Source: Acidipila sp. (GTDB lineage: Bacteria > Acidobacteriota > Terriglobia > Acidiferrales > UBA7541). Taken from it: a stretch of DNA of 44,515 nt. The position numbers were made by a program, and so were the translations under genes. Within the stretch, counting starts at the first letter, position 1; each line of letters begins with the position of its first letter. The stretch is from NCBI GenBank assembly GCA_010365215.1, contig JAAFGT010000009.1:92449-136963 (forward strand), given 5' to 3'. The notes beneath the pieces were generated by a model that saw only the letters and a program-made list of their open reading frames with translations, was not told the DNA's origin and did no database searches. This document shows positions 1 through 8,452 of the stretch, piece by piece.

Positions 1-23
1 AAAGACATTCTTCAGAAGAAGCG

Positions 24-776
24 TTAGTCGCGCACAAGCTTCCGGCGGACGAACCCGGCAAGGGTGATGAGACCGCTGCCCAACAGAACCAGAGAACTTG
101 GTTCCGGTGTCGGCGCAGGTGGCCCCTGAGTGATACCGAGCACCTCACTGAAAGGGGTCTGATCCACAATGATCCCATGTTGATTGTTGTCAATCAGGTA
201 GGCGAAGAAGAGCGTTCCTGCCGCAAAGCCCTTCGAAGGCTTCGTGCCATTGAAGAACGAACTAAAACCAACGCTGATAGGGCCACCATTCTTCGTAAAA
301 TTATAAGCGCCCAAGGAGATCGTGGAGACCTTGTAACCCACTGAACTCGTGAAGCTGGGCAGTACGGCCTGCGTAATCGACGTGAAGGCCTGCAGATTCG
401 CTGGATTCCCACCGGGCGTGCCAAGCGTAGGGAACAGGAACTTTGAAGGGGATGTGAAACTCGTCACAGCGCCCGAAGCAACGCCGTTGGCCTTGAAGGT
501 CAGCGTCGAATTCCCCGGAGCCAAGACTACTAGAAACATTGTGCCCGAGGCTGGGAATTTTATAATATTCTTTCCTTTTCCGCTGGATGTGATTAACCCC
601 GAAGTCCCCATATTTGTAATAGTGAAAGTCGGGTTGAACGACTTGGTGCCCTGGCTGCCAGCGAGGGCAAAGCAAGTCGAGAGGCAATTGATGTGGACAT
701 TGTCGGCCATGGCGGGCATCCCCACAGCCAGCACAAGTGCGGCAACCGCTAAGGTGATTCGAGTCTGGGCTCTCAT
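24..776 (-). CDS. PEP-CTERM sorted exported protein of unknown function
   Basis: A 250-residue protein with an N-terminal signal peptide (about residues 1-24, hydrophobic core ending in PAMA before DNVHI). Its C-terminal sorting tail has PEPSS at about 225-229, one hydrophobic span and a basic end (VRRKLVRD). This tripartite tail is the PEP-CTERM signal; exosortase is known to process such proteins at the membrane before surface release. No exosortase gene is in the window. The body is rich in Ser, Thr, Gly and Phe and matches no fold I recognise. The ATG at 776 follows a weak AGGAGA about 12 nt upstream. The gene is separate from the upstream ETF genes: 256 nt of non-coding DNA with its own candidate promoter lies between. 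Sorting class is clear; function is unknown. Confidence 0.85.
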   Translation of the reverse strand: MRAQTRITLAVAALVLAVGMPAMADNVHINCLSTCFALAGSQGTKSFNPTFTITNMGTSGLITSSGKGKNIIKFPASGTMFLVVLAPGNSTLTFKANGVASGAVTSFTSPSKFLFPTLGTPGGNPANLQAFTSITQAVLPSFTSSVGYKVSTISLGAYNFTKNGGPISVGFSSFFNGTKPSKGFAAGTLFFAYLIDNNQHGIIVDQTPFSEVLGITQGPPAPTPEPSSLVLLGSGLITLAGFVRRKLVRD

Positions 777-877
777 CCTCGGACGTTCTCCTGGTCAACA
801 CAAAGCTTAGTTTCAGAGTTTCAGTGTCAACCGATGCAATCTAGTGGCCTAGTGCGTGGAATTCGCCGCGAAAACGT

Positions 878-906
878 ACTATCCCATCTGCAAGCGTTTC
901 TGTCAC
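878..906 (-). promoter_or_regulatory. Candidate sigma-70 promoter for the PEP-CTERM gene
   Basis: On the minus strand GTGACA (901-906) and GATAGT (878-883) are separated by 17 nt, giving a predicted start near 871 and a leader of about 95 nt. Matches are 5/6 and 4/6 to consensus. A second, weaker TTGACA lies at 825-830 with a poor -10. Prediction only. Confidence 0.4.
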
Positions 907-1032
907 TTACACGTGCTTCACTTTAGGAAGACTCCAAGACTCTGCCTTCACCGGCGCCGCCGCTGCAACCGTTTTCAGCTTTAACCACTTAATCTTCCAG
1001 AACCAGTCTAGTACTACGCGTACCAGAACCCT

Positions 1033-2691
1033 CTACATCCCTTCGTAGTTTGGTCCGCCGCCGCCTTCCGGGGGAACCCAGTCGACAATCTGGTAAGGGT
1101 CCATGATGTCGCAGGTCTTGCAATGCACGCAGTTCGCGAAATTGATCTTCAACTTGCGCTCGCCGCGCTCCTCGGTCATCTCATACACCGCCGCGGGACA
1201 GTAATACTGGCAAGGATTTCCAAATTCGCGCACACAACGATCCACGCAGATGTTCATGTCCAGGACGTGCAGATGGCAGGGTTGGTCATCGTCGTGGCGC
1301 GTCCCTGAGTGATAGACATCGGTCAGCCGGTCAAATGTAAGTTTGCCGTCGCCCTTAAACCGTTCCGCCGGCGGCTTCCGGCCATTGAGCTGCCGCAAGG
1401 CCAGGTGACCGGCATGTACCCGTATGGGATCCACCAGCCCCCGCCCCCCGCTAACCTGCTGCAAGCCGGCATTGAAGAGTCCCGCGAGCATACCGTGTTG
1501 GAATCCCTGGTGAAAATTTCGCACCGACCAGAGCTGCTTCTTGATAAAGCTCTGTTCCACCTTGCGAGGAAACGCCGCGAGCGTGCCCGCCGCAGCGTCG
1601 CCCTTCACCAGAGCTTCAAGAATTGTTTCCGCGGCGAGCATTCCACTCTTGATCGCCATGTGGATGCCCTTCAGTTTCTGCGAATCGAGGAAGCTGGCCG
1701 AATCGCCGATGATCAATCCGCCGTCGAAAAAAGTGCGCGGCATGGCGTACCAGCCGCCCGCGGGAATGGCTTTCGCGCCATAGCGCACCAGCTTGCCGCC
1801 CTCCAGCATCTTTCTCACAAATGGATGAGTTTTGAATTTCTGGAAAGCTTCGTGGGGATCGAACAGGGAATCGTGATATTCCAAGCCCACGACCAAGCCC
1901 AGCGAGACGCGATTGTTCTGCATCCCGTAAATCCATCCTCCGCCATACATCTCGAAGGGCACCGGCCAGCCCAGGGTGTGCGCCACAAATCCGGGTTGCA
2001 CACGGCCTGGCTGCACCTCCCACAATTCTTTTACTCCGATGGAATAGACTTGTGGATTCAGATTATCGAGCTTAAGCCGCGAAACCAGCTGCTTGGTAAG
2101 CGAGCCGCGCGCGCCCTCGGCCAGCACGGTAATTTTCGCCCGCAATTCGTAGCCCGCTGTGAAGTTGTCCTTGGGCTGGCCGTTCTTGTCCATGCCCTTG
2201 TCATCCGTAATGACTCCGGCGATGCCTGGACCTTCAAAAATCAGGCTGGCCCCCGCAAATTGAGTGAAAAGATTTACTCCGGACGCTTCCACCAGCCCGC
2301 CCAGCCATTTGGTGAGCTTGCTCAGCGACACAACATAGTTGCCTCTGTTCTTGAACGGCGGAGGAGTAATCGGAAATCGCCAAGCGCTTTTTTCCGTAAA
2401 GAAGAACGCCGCATCATCGGTGACCGGCGTATCGAGAGGCGCGGTCTTCTCGAAATCGGGCACTAAGTCGGCCAGGCCGCGCGGGTCCATGATCGCGCCG
2501 GAAAGCTGGTGCGCGCCGACCTCACGCCCCTTCTCGAGGACGTAAATATTTTCAGCCGAGAGCTCGGGCTTCGCTCCGGAGGCGTTGTGCGTCTTGATGA
2601 GATTGGCGAGATGAAGCGCGCAGGCCAGGCCGGCAGGGCCGGCACCGACGATCAAAACATCGGCTTCCAGTTGTTCGCGCGCGACTGTCAC
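1033..2691 (-). CDS. Electron transfer flavoprotein:ubiquinone oxidoreductase (ETF-QO)
   Basis: This 552-residue protein is a full-length ETF-QO, the membrane-associated flavoprotein and iron-sulfur enzyme that passes electrons from reduced ETF to quinone. An FAD-binding GAGPAG motif is at about residues 16-21. The C-terminal 70 residues carry the ferredoxin-like part, with a Cys-rich CVDRCVREFGNPCQYYC region and a CVHCKTC cluster typical for the single 4Fe-4S centre. The start is GTG at 2691; no good ribosome-binding site is visible, but the Rossmann strand begins ten residues later, so the start cannot lie much further in. It follows etfA by 107 nt on the same strand, and that gap contains a REP-like palindrome. 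Together the three genes make a complete electron-transfer branch. The family call is firm. Confidence 0.95.
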   Translation of the reverse strand: MTVAREQLEADVLIVGAGPAGLACALHLANLIKTHNASGAKPELSAENIYVLEKGREVGAHQLSGAIMDPRGLADLVPDFEKTAPLDTPVTDDAAFFFTEKSAWRFPITPPPFKNRGNYVVSLSKLTKWLGGLVEASGVNLFTQFAGASLIFEGPGIAGVITDDKGMDKNGQPKDNFTAGYELRAKITVLAEGARGSLTKQLVSRLKLDNLNPQVYSIGVKELWEVQPGRVQPGFVAHTLGWPVPFEMYGGGWIYGMQNNRVSLGLVVGLEYHDSLFDPHEAFQKFKTHPFVRKMLEGGKLVRYGAKAIPAGGWYAMPRTFFDGGLIIGDSASFLDSQKLKGIHMAIKSGMLAAETILEALVKGDAAAGTLAAFPRKVEQSFIKKQLWSVRNFHQGFQHGMLAGLFNAGLQQVSGGRGLVDPIRVHAGHLALRQLNGRKPPAERFKGDGKLTFDRLTDVYHSGTRHDDDQPCHLHVLDMNICVDRCVREFGNPCQYYCPAAVYEMTEERGERKLKINFANCVHCKTCDIMDPYQIVDWVPPEGGGGPNYEGM

Positions 2692-2709
2692 GCGGCTATT
2701 GTATCAGGT

Positions 2710-2735
2710 AGAGCAGGCACTCCTGCCTGTGCGCT
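2710..2735. repeat. REP-like palindrome between etfA and the ETF-QO gene
   Basis: CAGGCA (2714-2719) and TGCCTG (2724-2729) form a perfect 6-bp stem around loop CTCC. Eleven bases (2717-2727, GGCACTCCTGC) recur in reverse complement at 17629-17639, in another intergenic gap. Position and form suggest a dispersed repetitive extragenic palindrome. Confidence 0.45.
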
Positions 2736-2798
2736 TGGCGGAGTATGAACTTTCTGGGGGGATTCCAGGACTCGGCAAATAGTCCGTAGCTGCGCCAC

Positions 2799-3788
2799 TC
2801 AAGACGCCTTGGTCTTTTCCAATTCCTCGGTGAGCGCCGGGATAATCTCGAAAATGTCGCCAACAATTCCGTAGTCGGCGACCTCGAAGATGGGAGCGTT
2901 GGCGTCTTTGTTGATCGCCACGATGGTGCGCGACCCTTTCATTCCCACCACATGCTGAATCGCGCCGCTTATGCCCAGCGCCAAATATAGTTTTGGCGCA
3001 ACCGTCTGGCCCGAGCTGCCGATCTGGCGGTCCATAGGCAGCCAGCCCTCATCGCAAATGGGCCGCGACGCGGCCAACTCGCCACCAAGAAGCGCAGCCA
3101 GCTTTTGCGCCTGCGGAATATTTGCCGGTTCCTTGATGCCGCGCCCGATCGCTACGATGATCGGCGCCTGGGTCAGGTCCACGGCCTGCTTGGCCTCGCG
3201 GAAGAGCTCGAGCGGCTTGGTGCGGATCTGCTCGGGCTTCAGTTCCACGTTGACGTTTCGAACGGGCGCTTTCCCCGCAGCGTGCGGCTTGAGCAGATCG
3301 GCGCGAAAAGCGCCTGTCTGGAAGCTGGCAAACCACGGCGGCTCGCCCTGAAAAGTAACGTCCACGGCCGTCTTTCCCTGAAACATCTGGCGCACGAACA
3401 CGAAACGGCCGCCTTCGTGGCGGCAGCCCACGCAGTCGGCAATCATTCCTTTGCCGAGCGAGGCCGCGAGCTTGGGAGCAAAATCGCGGACCTGGTAAGT
3501 ATGCGGCAGCAACACCAACTCCGGTTTCTCGTGCGCGATGACTTGCGCGGACGCGAGTGAATAGCCGTCCGGCGTGTATTTCTCGAGCAGATCGTGCTCG
3601 ATTTGCAGAACCTCTTCCACCTGGAAGCCTGACAGCTCGCCGGCCAGCGCCGCAACACCCTTGCCCACTACCGCTGCGACCAGCGTAGCTCCAGCATCCG
3701 CTGCCATCTGCTGCGCCGCCGAAAGAGTTTCAAAACTCGCCCGGTTCCAATTCCCTTCCCGTTGTTCCGTGATTACCAGAATCTTCAT
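2799..3788 (-). CDS. etfA: Electron transfer flavoprotein, alpha subunit
   Basis: A 329-residue ETF alpha subunit, which binds FAD in the ETF heterodimer. The N-terminal half is the alpha/beta domain shared with ETF beta. The C-terminal half holds the FAD-binding domain, visible as the block running from SRPICDEGW through QIGSSGQTVAP and LGISGAIQH to AINKDANAPIFEVADYGIVG. These are family-diagnostic. The ATG at 3788 has GGAAGA close upstream. It lies 32 nt downstream of etfB and 107 nt upstream of the ETF-QO gene, so the three are likely one transcript. The length is normal for the family. No acyl-CoA dehydrogenase is nearby, so the electron donor cannot be told from context. Confidence 0.96.
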   Translation of the reverse strand: MKILVITEQREGNWNRASFETLSAAQQMAADAGATLVAAVVGKGVAALAGELSGFQVEEVLQIEHDLLEKYTPDGYSLASAQVIAHEKPELVLLPHTYQVRDFAPKLAASLGKGMIADCVGCRHEGGRFVFVRQMFQGKTAVDVTFQGEPPWFASFQTGAFRADLLKPHAAGKAPVRNVNVELKPEQIRTKPLELFREAKQAVDLTQAPIIVAIGRGIKEPANIPQAQKLAALLGGELAASRPICDEGWLPMDRQIGSSGQTVAPKLYLALGISGAIQHVVGMKGSRTIVAINKDANAPIFEVADYGIVGDIFEIIPALTEELEKTKAS

Positions 3789-3820
3789 CTGTTCTTCCCT
3801 CGCCCGCGCGTCGCGCTGCT

Positions 3821-4594
3821 TTACAGCACCCGGGCTTCGCGGCGAAGTTTCTCCACCAGCTTGGCGGCAACTTCTTTAGGCGACCCGGTGAGCATCTCCG
3901 TCTTTTTGCTCTTGTGCGGCACGTAGATGCGCTCGATGTGCTGCGTGGCCGGCTCATCTACGCCCAATTCAGCGCGCACGACCGAAACAATTTCTTTTTT
4001 CTTGGCGGCCATGATGCCTTTGAGCGTGGCGTAGCGCGGCTTGTTAATACCCGATTGAATCGACAGCAGCGCCGGCAGCGGCAGCTCGACCCACTGGAAC
4101 CAGCCGGCTTCCAGTTCGCGTTTGAGCTTCATGCGGCCGTCGGCGACATCAATTTGCATGATGATCGTGGCGTGCGGCAGCCCCAGCAGTTCCGCCAGCA
4201 GCACACCGGTCTGCCCAAAACCCTGGTCATCACTCTGCAGTCCGGTGAGAATAAGATCCACACCCGGCTCGCGGCGGATCGCCGCGGCTATCGAGCGCGC
4301 GGCGCCCAGCGGATCCAGCGTATAAAAGCGCTCGTCGGCTACGTGGATGCCGCGGTCCGCGCCCTTCGCCAGCGCTTCCTTAATGGCCTGCTTCGAACGC
4401 TCGGGCCCCATGGAAACAGCGATCACCTCGCCTCCATGCTTTTCCTTGAGCCGCAACGCCTCTTCAAGCGCGTAGGCGTCCGGCTCATTCATCTCAAAGC
4501 CGATATCCGTCTCTTTGATCCACGCGCCGCCTTCGGCCATGGCCAGCGGGGCGTCCTTCGCGGGCACCTGCTTGATGCAGACGACAATTTTCAA
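3821..4594 (-). CDS. etfB: Electron transfer flavoprotein, beta subunit
   Basis: A 257-residue ETF beta subunit, partner of EtfA, carrying electrons from flavin dehydrogenases such as acyl-CoA dehydrogenases. Diagnostic stretches are the N-terminal KIVVCIKQVPAKDAP, the DLILTGLQSDDQGFGQTG block near residues 113-130 and the VELPLPALLSIQSGINKPRY segment around residue 180. The start is TTG at 4594, chosen because it precedes KIVVCIKQV directly and has a strong AGGAGGGG site a few nucleotides upstream; no ATG fits. It is first in the ETF operon, 157 nt after the end of fabF. Paired direct repeats lie in that gap. Confidence 0.96.
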   Translation of the reverse strand: MKIVVCIKQVPAKDAPLAMAEGGAWIKETDIGFEMNEPDAYALEEALRLKEKHGGEVIAVSMGPERSKQAIKEALAKGADRGIHVADERFYTLDPLGAARSIAAAIRREPGVDLILTGLQSDDQGFGQTGVLLAELLGLPHATIIMQIDVADGRMKLKRELEAGWFQWVELPLPALLSIQSGINKPRYATLKGIMAAKKKEIVSVVRAELGVDEPATQHIERIYVPHKSKKTEMLTGSPKEVAAKLVEKLRREARVL

Positions 4595-4654
4595 CTGCCC
4601 CTCCTAACCACGCGCCCACTGCCTAATGGATGTATCCATCTCGCATTGCCGCGA

Positions 4655-4679
4655 ACAATTCCCGAAGAGACAATTCCCG
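4655..4679. repeat. Paired 10-bp direct repeats upstream of etfB
   Basis: ACAATTCCCG occurs at 4655-4664 and again at 4670-4679, 15 bp apart start to start, about 60-85 bp upstream of the etfB start. Perfect copies at this spacing upstream of an operon resemble a regulator site, but no known binding motif is recognised. Confidence 0.4.
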
Positions 4680-4751
4680 CAGAGCCCGTTGAGATGGTGG
4701 CATTGCTCAGCATTGCAGATGACCGACGAATCGGCCGGCGCGCGGAAACTC

Positions 4752-5996
4752 TTAATTTTCTTCCCAGCGTTTGAAGAGCAGCGACGCGTTGGTGCCGCCG
4801 AACCCGAACGAATTGGATAGCGCGTAGCGCACTTCAGTTTTGCGCGCGTGCAGGGGCACGTAATCCAGATCGCATTCCGGCGCAGGATTTTCGAGATTAA
4901 TCGTCGGCGGCAGGATCTGGTCGCCGATGGCCAGAACACAGATGCCGGCTTCCAGCCCGCCGGCGCCGCCGAGCAGGTGCCCGGTCATCGACTTGGTGGA
5001 GCTTACCGGCACTTTGTGCGCACGCTCTCCGAATACGCGTTTTACCGCGGTGGTTTCAATCGCGTCCCCGATGGGCGTCGACGTTCCGTGAGCATTCACG
5101 TAGTCCACCACGTCAGGAGAAACTTTGGCATCCTTCAGGGTCAGCAGCATGACGCGATACGCACCGTCGCCGCGTTCGGCCGGCTGGGTGATGTGATAGG
5201 CATCGCCGCTCATCCCGTAACCCACTACCTCGGCAAGAATTTTCGCGTCGCGCTTGCGCGCATGCTCCAGCGATTCCAGCACAAGAATCCCGGCGCCTTC
5301 GCCGATCACAAATCCATCGCGCTCGGCGTCGAACGGCCGGCTGGCTCGGTGCGGCTCGTGGTTACGCGTGGAAAGGGCGCGCATGGCCGCGAATCCACCC
5401 ACGCACATCGGGGTGATGGAGGCTTCCGCGCCGCCGCAGATCATTACGTCGGCGTCATCACGCTGGATGATCTTGAAGGCGTCGCCGATGGCATGGGCCG
5501 ATGCCGAGCAGGCCGTGGCCGTCGCGGAATTGGGTCCGCGCGCTCCGTAACGGATGGAGATGTGCCCGGCCGCCAGATTGACGATGGTCGCAGGAATAAA
5601 AAAAGGAGAGATTTTTCCTGGGCCACCGGCAAGGAACTTCGAATGTTCCCGCTCGATCACGTCGAACCCGCCGATTCCCGAAGCGACGTACGCGCCGCTG
5701 CGGTCGGCATCTTCTGGAGTGATCTTCAGCCCCGACATGCGCACGGCAAAATCCGCCGCGGCCAGCGCCACCTGGATGAAACGGCCCATCTTTTTCAGTT
5801 CTTTTTTTTCTACCCAGTTGAGAGGATCGAAGTTGTGAATTTCCCCGGCGATTTGAGCGTCAAATTTCGAGGCGTCGAAATGAGTGATGGTGCCGATGCC
5901 GCTGACCCCGGCCAGCAGGTTTTTCCAAACCGGTTCGGTTCCGATCCCGCAACCACAGACGAGACCCACCCCGGTCACGACAACTCGTCGGCTCAA
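4752..5996 (-). CDS. fabF: Beta-ketoacyl-ACP synthase II
   Basis: A 414-residue KAS II, condensing malonyl-ACP with acyl-ACP during fatty-acid elongation in the cytoplasm. The thiolase-fold catalytic residues are visible: Cys163 in TACSASAHAIGD, His303 in NAHGTSTPIGD, and Lys335 and His340 in STKSMTGHLLGGAG. The start is TTG at 5996, giving the canonical SRRVVVTGVG N-terminus; a GGAG site lies about 13 nt upstream, and a later start would cut into the first strand. It follows acpP by 39 nt, the usual acpP-fabF order, so both probably share the promoter upstream of acpP. The spacer contains a GC-rich hairpin. Length and motifs are normal. Confidence 0.97.
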   Translation of the reverse strand: MSRRVVVTGVGLVCGCGIGTEPVWKNLLAGVSGIGTITHFDASKFDAQIAGEIHNFDPLNWVEKKELKKMGRFIQVALAAADFAVRMSGLKITPEDADRSGAYVASGIGGFDVIEREHSKFLAGGPGKISPFFIPATIVNLAAGHISIRYGARGPNSATATACSASAHAIGDAFKIIQRDDADVMICGGAEASITPMCVGGFAAMRALSTRNHEPHRASRPFDAERDGFVIGEGAGILVLESLEHARKRDAKILAEVVGYGMSGDAYHITQPAERGDGAYRVMLLTLKDAKVSPDVVDYVNAHGTSTPIGDAIETTAVKRVFGERAHKVPVSSTKSMTGHLLGGAGGLEAGICVLAIGDQILPPTINLENPAPECDLDYVPLHARKTEVRYALSNSFGFGGTNASLLFKRWEEN

Positions 5997-6013
5997 GGCT
6001 GATTGGCTCCACT

Positions 6014-6030
6014 TCGGGCCCGGGGCCCGG
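6014..6030. other. GC-rich hairpin in the acpP-fabF spacer
   Basis: CGGGCC, loop CGG, GGCCCG forms a 6-bp all-GC stem in the 39-nt gap between acpP and fabF. No T-run follows on either strand, so it is unlikely to be a full terminator. It could protect the acpP message or reduce fabF readthrough, which would fit the high demand for ACP; that is inference. Confidence 0.35.
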
Positions 6031-6035
6031 CGAGG

Positions 6036-6281
6036 TTACTTCTTGGCTTGAGAATGTTTCTCGATGTACTCGATGGCGTCTTTAACCGAGGTGATTTTTT
6101 CGGCGTCCTCATCCGGAATGTCGATTCCGAAGGACTCTTCGAAGGCCATTACCAGCTCGACTTGGTCCAGGGAGTCCGCGCCCAGATCGTCGACGAACGA
6201 TGCAGTGGACGTGACTTCTTCCTCGGAGACACCCAGCTGTTCCACAATAATCTGTTTGACGCGTTCTTCGACGCTTGCCAT
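6036..6281 (-). CDS. acpP: Acyl carrier protein
   Basis: An 81-residue acidic ACP, the carrier of acyl chains in fatty-acid synthesis. Ser37 in the [14 protein letters not shown] motif is the phosphopantetheine attachment site. The reading frame is open for 46 more codons upstream, but the real start is the ATG at 6281, giving [11 protein letters not shown] strong GAGGGGAG site lies just before it, the size becomes that of a normal ACP, and the upstream residues look like translated promoter and leader DNA. It sits immediately before fabF. A near-consensus promoter lies about 80 nt upstream. Confidence 0.97.
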   Translation of the reverse strand: MASVEERVKQIIVEQLGVSEEEVTSTASFVDDLGADSLDQVELVMAFEESFGIDIPDEDAEKITSVKDAIEYIEKHSQAKK

Positions 6282-6651
6282 TCTGCCTCTCCCCTCATTA
6301 TCTGTCTTCCGGGCTTCCGGATGCGGGCGTCGGGACTTGCCCCCCACAATACGCAGCCTCGGAATTGTAGTCGCTGGCTCGTGCTGGGTCAACAAAACCC
6401 GCACTCTATCCTTGGCCACTTACCGATTTGCCAGCCCCGTATCCAAATGGAGGGAGTGGGCCAAGCGTTGCTTCAACGACTTCGAACGGGAATTCTACGG
6501 CAAGTTGTGGACTTCTACAGTTGCGTTACACGGTCAGGTGACCCGTACCTATTTGACCTGATGCCTATTTCCCGGAAGGTGGCAGGAAGATCGGTAAGAC
6601 CAGGTGCGCCCTCGAATTTTTCGTCCCGGGGTGCCTTCAGCCGAGGCCGGG
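6282..6651. other. 370-nt intergenic region between the Calx-beta gene and acpP
   Basis: No coding sequence is supported here. The left part holds the acpP leader and promoter. In 6420-6651 I see no gene, RNA or convincing terminator; only a weak TCAGGT/ACCTGA inverted repeat near 6532-6559 stands out. Confidence 0.6.
6364..6392 (-). promoter_or_regulatory. Sigma-70 type promoter for acpP-fabF
   Basis: On the minus strand TTGACC (6387-6392) and TACAAT (6364-6369) are spaced by exactly 17 nt, each 5/6 to consensus. The predicted start is near 6357, leaving a leader of about 75 nt before the acpP ATG. This supports acpP-fabF being transcribed independently of fabG. Confidence 0.7.
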
Positions 6652-8214
6652 TTAGAAGATGGCTGACCCTTGGCTGATCCAGGTGGCCGCACCGCTGGGT
6701 GACGAGATCTGCCCGAAGAATTCCTTCCCGGGTGTAAGTGTAAGCAACGGAACAGTCACCGTGTGTTGCAGCTCTCCCGGGCCAAATAGGATGGTCTGCG
6801 TCGTCGCAACGTAGTCCGTGCCTGCCACCGCTGATCCGTCGACCGTCGTAAAGTTGACTGACACGGGGTTTGGGCTTGGCGGATTGAGCGTCACGGTAAA
6901 CACGGCCGATGCGCCCGTAAGATCAATCGTCGCGTTGCTGACGGAAAGTTGGCGAAGAATGGAGCGGATGCGAATCGACCCAAAAAGGGCCGGGGGCGCA
7001 CCCTCGCAGTGCTGCTCGAAGTCCGCCCCGAAGCGCCCGAAGTCGCCGTTCGGTCCGTACGAGGCATCGACGACCGTGAAGCTGCCGGTCAGCGTATTGC
7101 ATCCGCGCCCCGCTCCAGAGACGCTCAAACCCGGAGTGCCGAGGGGCTGGAAAGGGAACCGCGCAGCGTTGTTGTAATTCCCTGTAGTGAGGATGGCGTG
7201 GATGGGGCCCGCAAAATCCAGTTGCCAGAAGTCGAGAGCCCGGAGCACCACGCTCACGCCGTTGTCGAAATTCACTGATGGGCTGAAGGCCCCGTCCGCC
7301 ATCGTAAAGAGGAGTAGCTGCCCTTGACCGATGTAATCGCCGAGCTGGCTGCTCATGGCCAACGCGGTCAAGGGAACATTCGGATCGAGGATAGTGACGT
7401 CGGCCGATCCGTCGCCCAGATGCGCGCTCCCGACCGGGCTAAGCCGCACTCGAAAGGCCTTCTTACCCCGTGGAAGCCGGTCACCCAGGATCTGGATTGT
7501 GACGACTTGCGACGTCGTGCCGGGCTGGAACTGCACTGTTCCAGAAGTGGCAATATAATCGGTCCCTTGCAAGGCTGTAAGATCGGCGGTGCTGTATTGA
7601 ACTTTGACGGGGCTGGTGCTCGGCAACGAAAGAGAAAGCGTAACGTTCGCGTCGCTGGTACCGACGTTGCCCTTGAGAGCGGTGGCATCTCCGACTGACA
7701 CGCGCGGCACGGCGGGGACGCTCGAATTGAATCGCACCGAGCCGAAGAGCGCTGGCGGAGCGCCTTCGCAGTGCTGCTCGAAGTCGATGGCAAGCCTCTG
7801 AACAGAACCATCTTCCGCGAACGCCACGTCCGACACCAGAAAGCGCCCCGTGTCGATATTGCATCCGCGGCCATCGCCGGATACGTCGATCCCCGGCTTG
7901 GGAGGAGCGTGGAAGGCGAAACGCTGCGCGCCTTCATACTCTCCCTTAACGAGTCTTTGGCCAATCGGGGGCCTGAAATCCAAGCTCCAAAACTGGCTGA
8001 AGGTCGGCGTGCGGAATGAGAATTCGACGCCGCCATTGAAAGTCGATTGGGCTGTGAAGATGCCGTCCGCCGGGGTAAAGGTCTGATTCATCCCTTGGCC
8101 GACATAGTCACCCGGCTGGCTATGCAAAGTTAAAAAGGTCTGGGCGGACGCAGCCATGGCGCAGGGCCCTAGAATCAACGCCGCAATGATGAGAGCTGTT
8201 CTAAGTCTCGTCAT
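6652..8214 (-). CDS. Exported protein with two duplicated units, each ending in a Calx-beta-like domain
   Basis: A 520-residue protein with a signal peptide (1-25, ending ASAQ). The rest is a tandem duplication. Unit A (about 27-165) and unit A' (about 284-418) share GDYVGQG/GDYIGQG, SGxGRGCN, a FRFP-like strand and the identical DFEQHCEGAPPALFGS. Each is followed by a Calx-beta-like Ig fold (about 168-278 and 422-520), seen as TALQGTDYIATSGTVQFQPG and AVAGTDYVATTQTILFGPG. Each A unit has one conserved Cys pair (118/149 and 372/403), possibly a disulfide. Calx-beta domains are known in extracellular adhesion and calcium-binding proteins; the role here is not known. The start at 8214 is preferred over an upstream in-frame ATG because GGAGGG lies about 8 nt before it and the signal peptide begins there. 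No sorting tail is present. Confidence 0.8.
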   Translation of the reverse strand: MTRLRTALIIAALILGPCAMAASAQTFLTLHSQPGDYVGQGMNQTFTPADGIFTAQSTFNGGVEFSFRTPTFSQFWSLDFRPPIGQRLVKGEYEGAQRFAFHAPPKPGIDVSGDGRGCNIDTGRFLVSDVAFAEDGSVQRLAIDFEQHCEGAPPALFGSVRFNSSVPAVPRVSVGDATALKGNVGTSDANVTLSLSLPSTSPVKVQYSTADLTALQGTDYIATSGTVQFQPGTTSQVVTIQILGDRLPRGKKAFRVRLSPVGSAHLGDGSADVTILDPNVPLTALAMSSQLGDYIGQGQLLLFTMADGAFSPSVNFDNGVSVVLRALDFWQLDFAGPIHAILTTGNYNNAARFPFQPLGTPGLSVSGAGRGCNTLTGSFTVVDASYGPNGDFGRFGADFEQHCEGAPPALFGSIRIRSILRQLSVSNATIDLTGASAVFTVTLNPPSPNPVSVNFTTVDGSAVAGTDYVATTQTILFGPGELQHTVTVPLLTLTPGKEFFGQISSPSGAATWISQGSAIF

Positions 8215-8395
8215 ATGTCCCTCCACCGTTTCGGGTTCCAGTCCACGCCAAAGTAACTGCACCCGGGTTTGTTCACCACTCTCTGGAAACAGATGGCGCA
8301 AACGAGCAAACTAGGAAAATGAAAAAAATTCAAGAGAGAAAGACTCCAAAAACATTAATAACCGGATTCTCTATACTGACTTCTAAAGTACGAGA

Positions 8396-8424
8396 ATTAT
8401 ACATCCAACTGCGTTAGCCCGCAA
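8396..8424 (-). promoter_or_regulatory. Candidate promoter for the Calx-beta gene
   Basis: A perfect TATAAT (8396-8401, minus strand) lies 17 nt downstream of TTGCGG (8419-8424). The leader would be about 175 nt. The -35 matches only in TTG. It sits at the edge of the decayed transposase, so part of the promoter may derive from mobile DNA. Confidence 0.45.
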
Positions 8425-8452
8425 GACGAGCCGCAATCAGAGCGGGAGTAAG

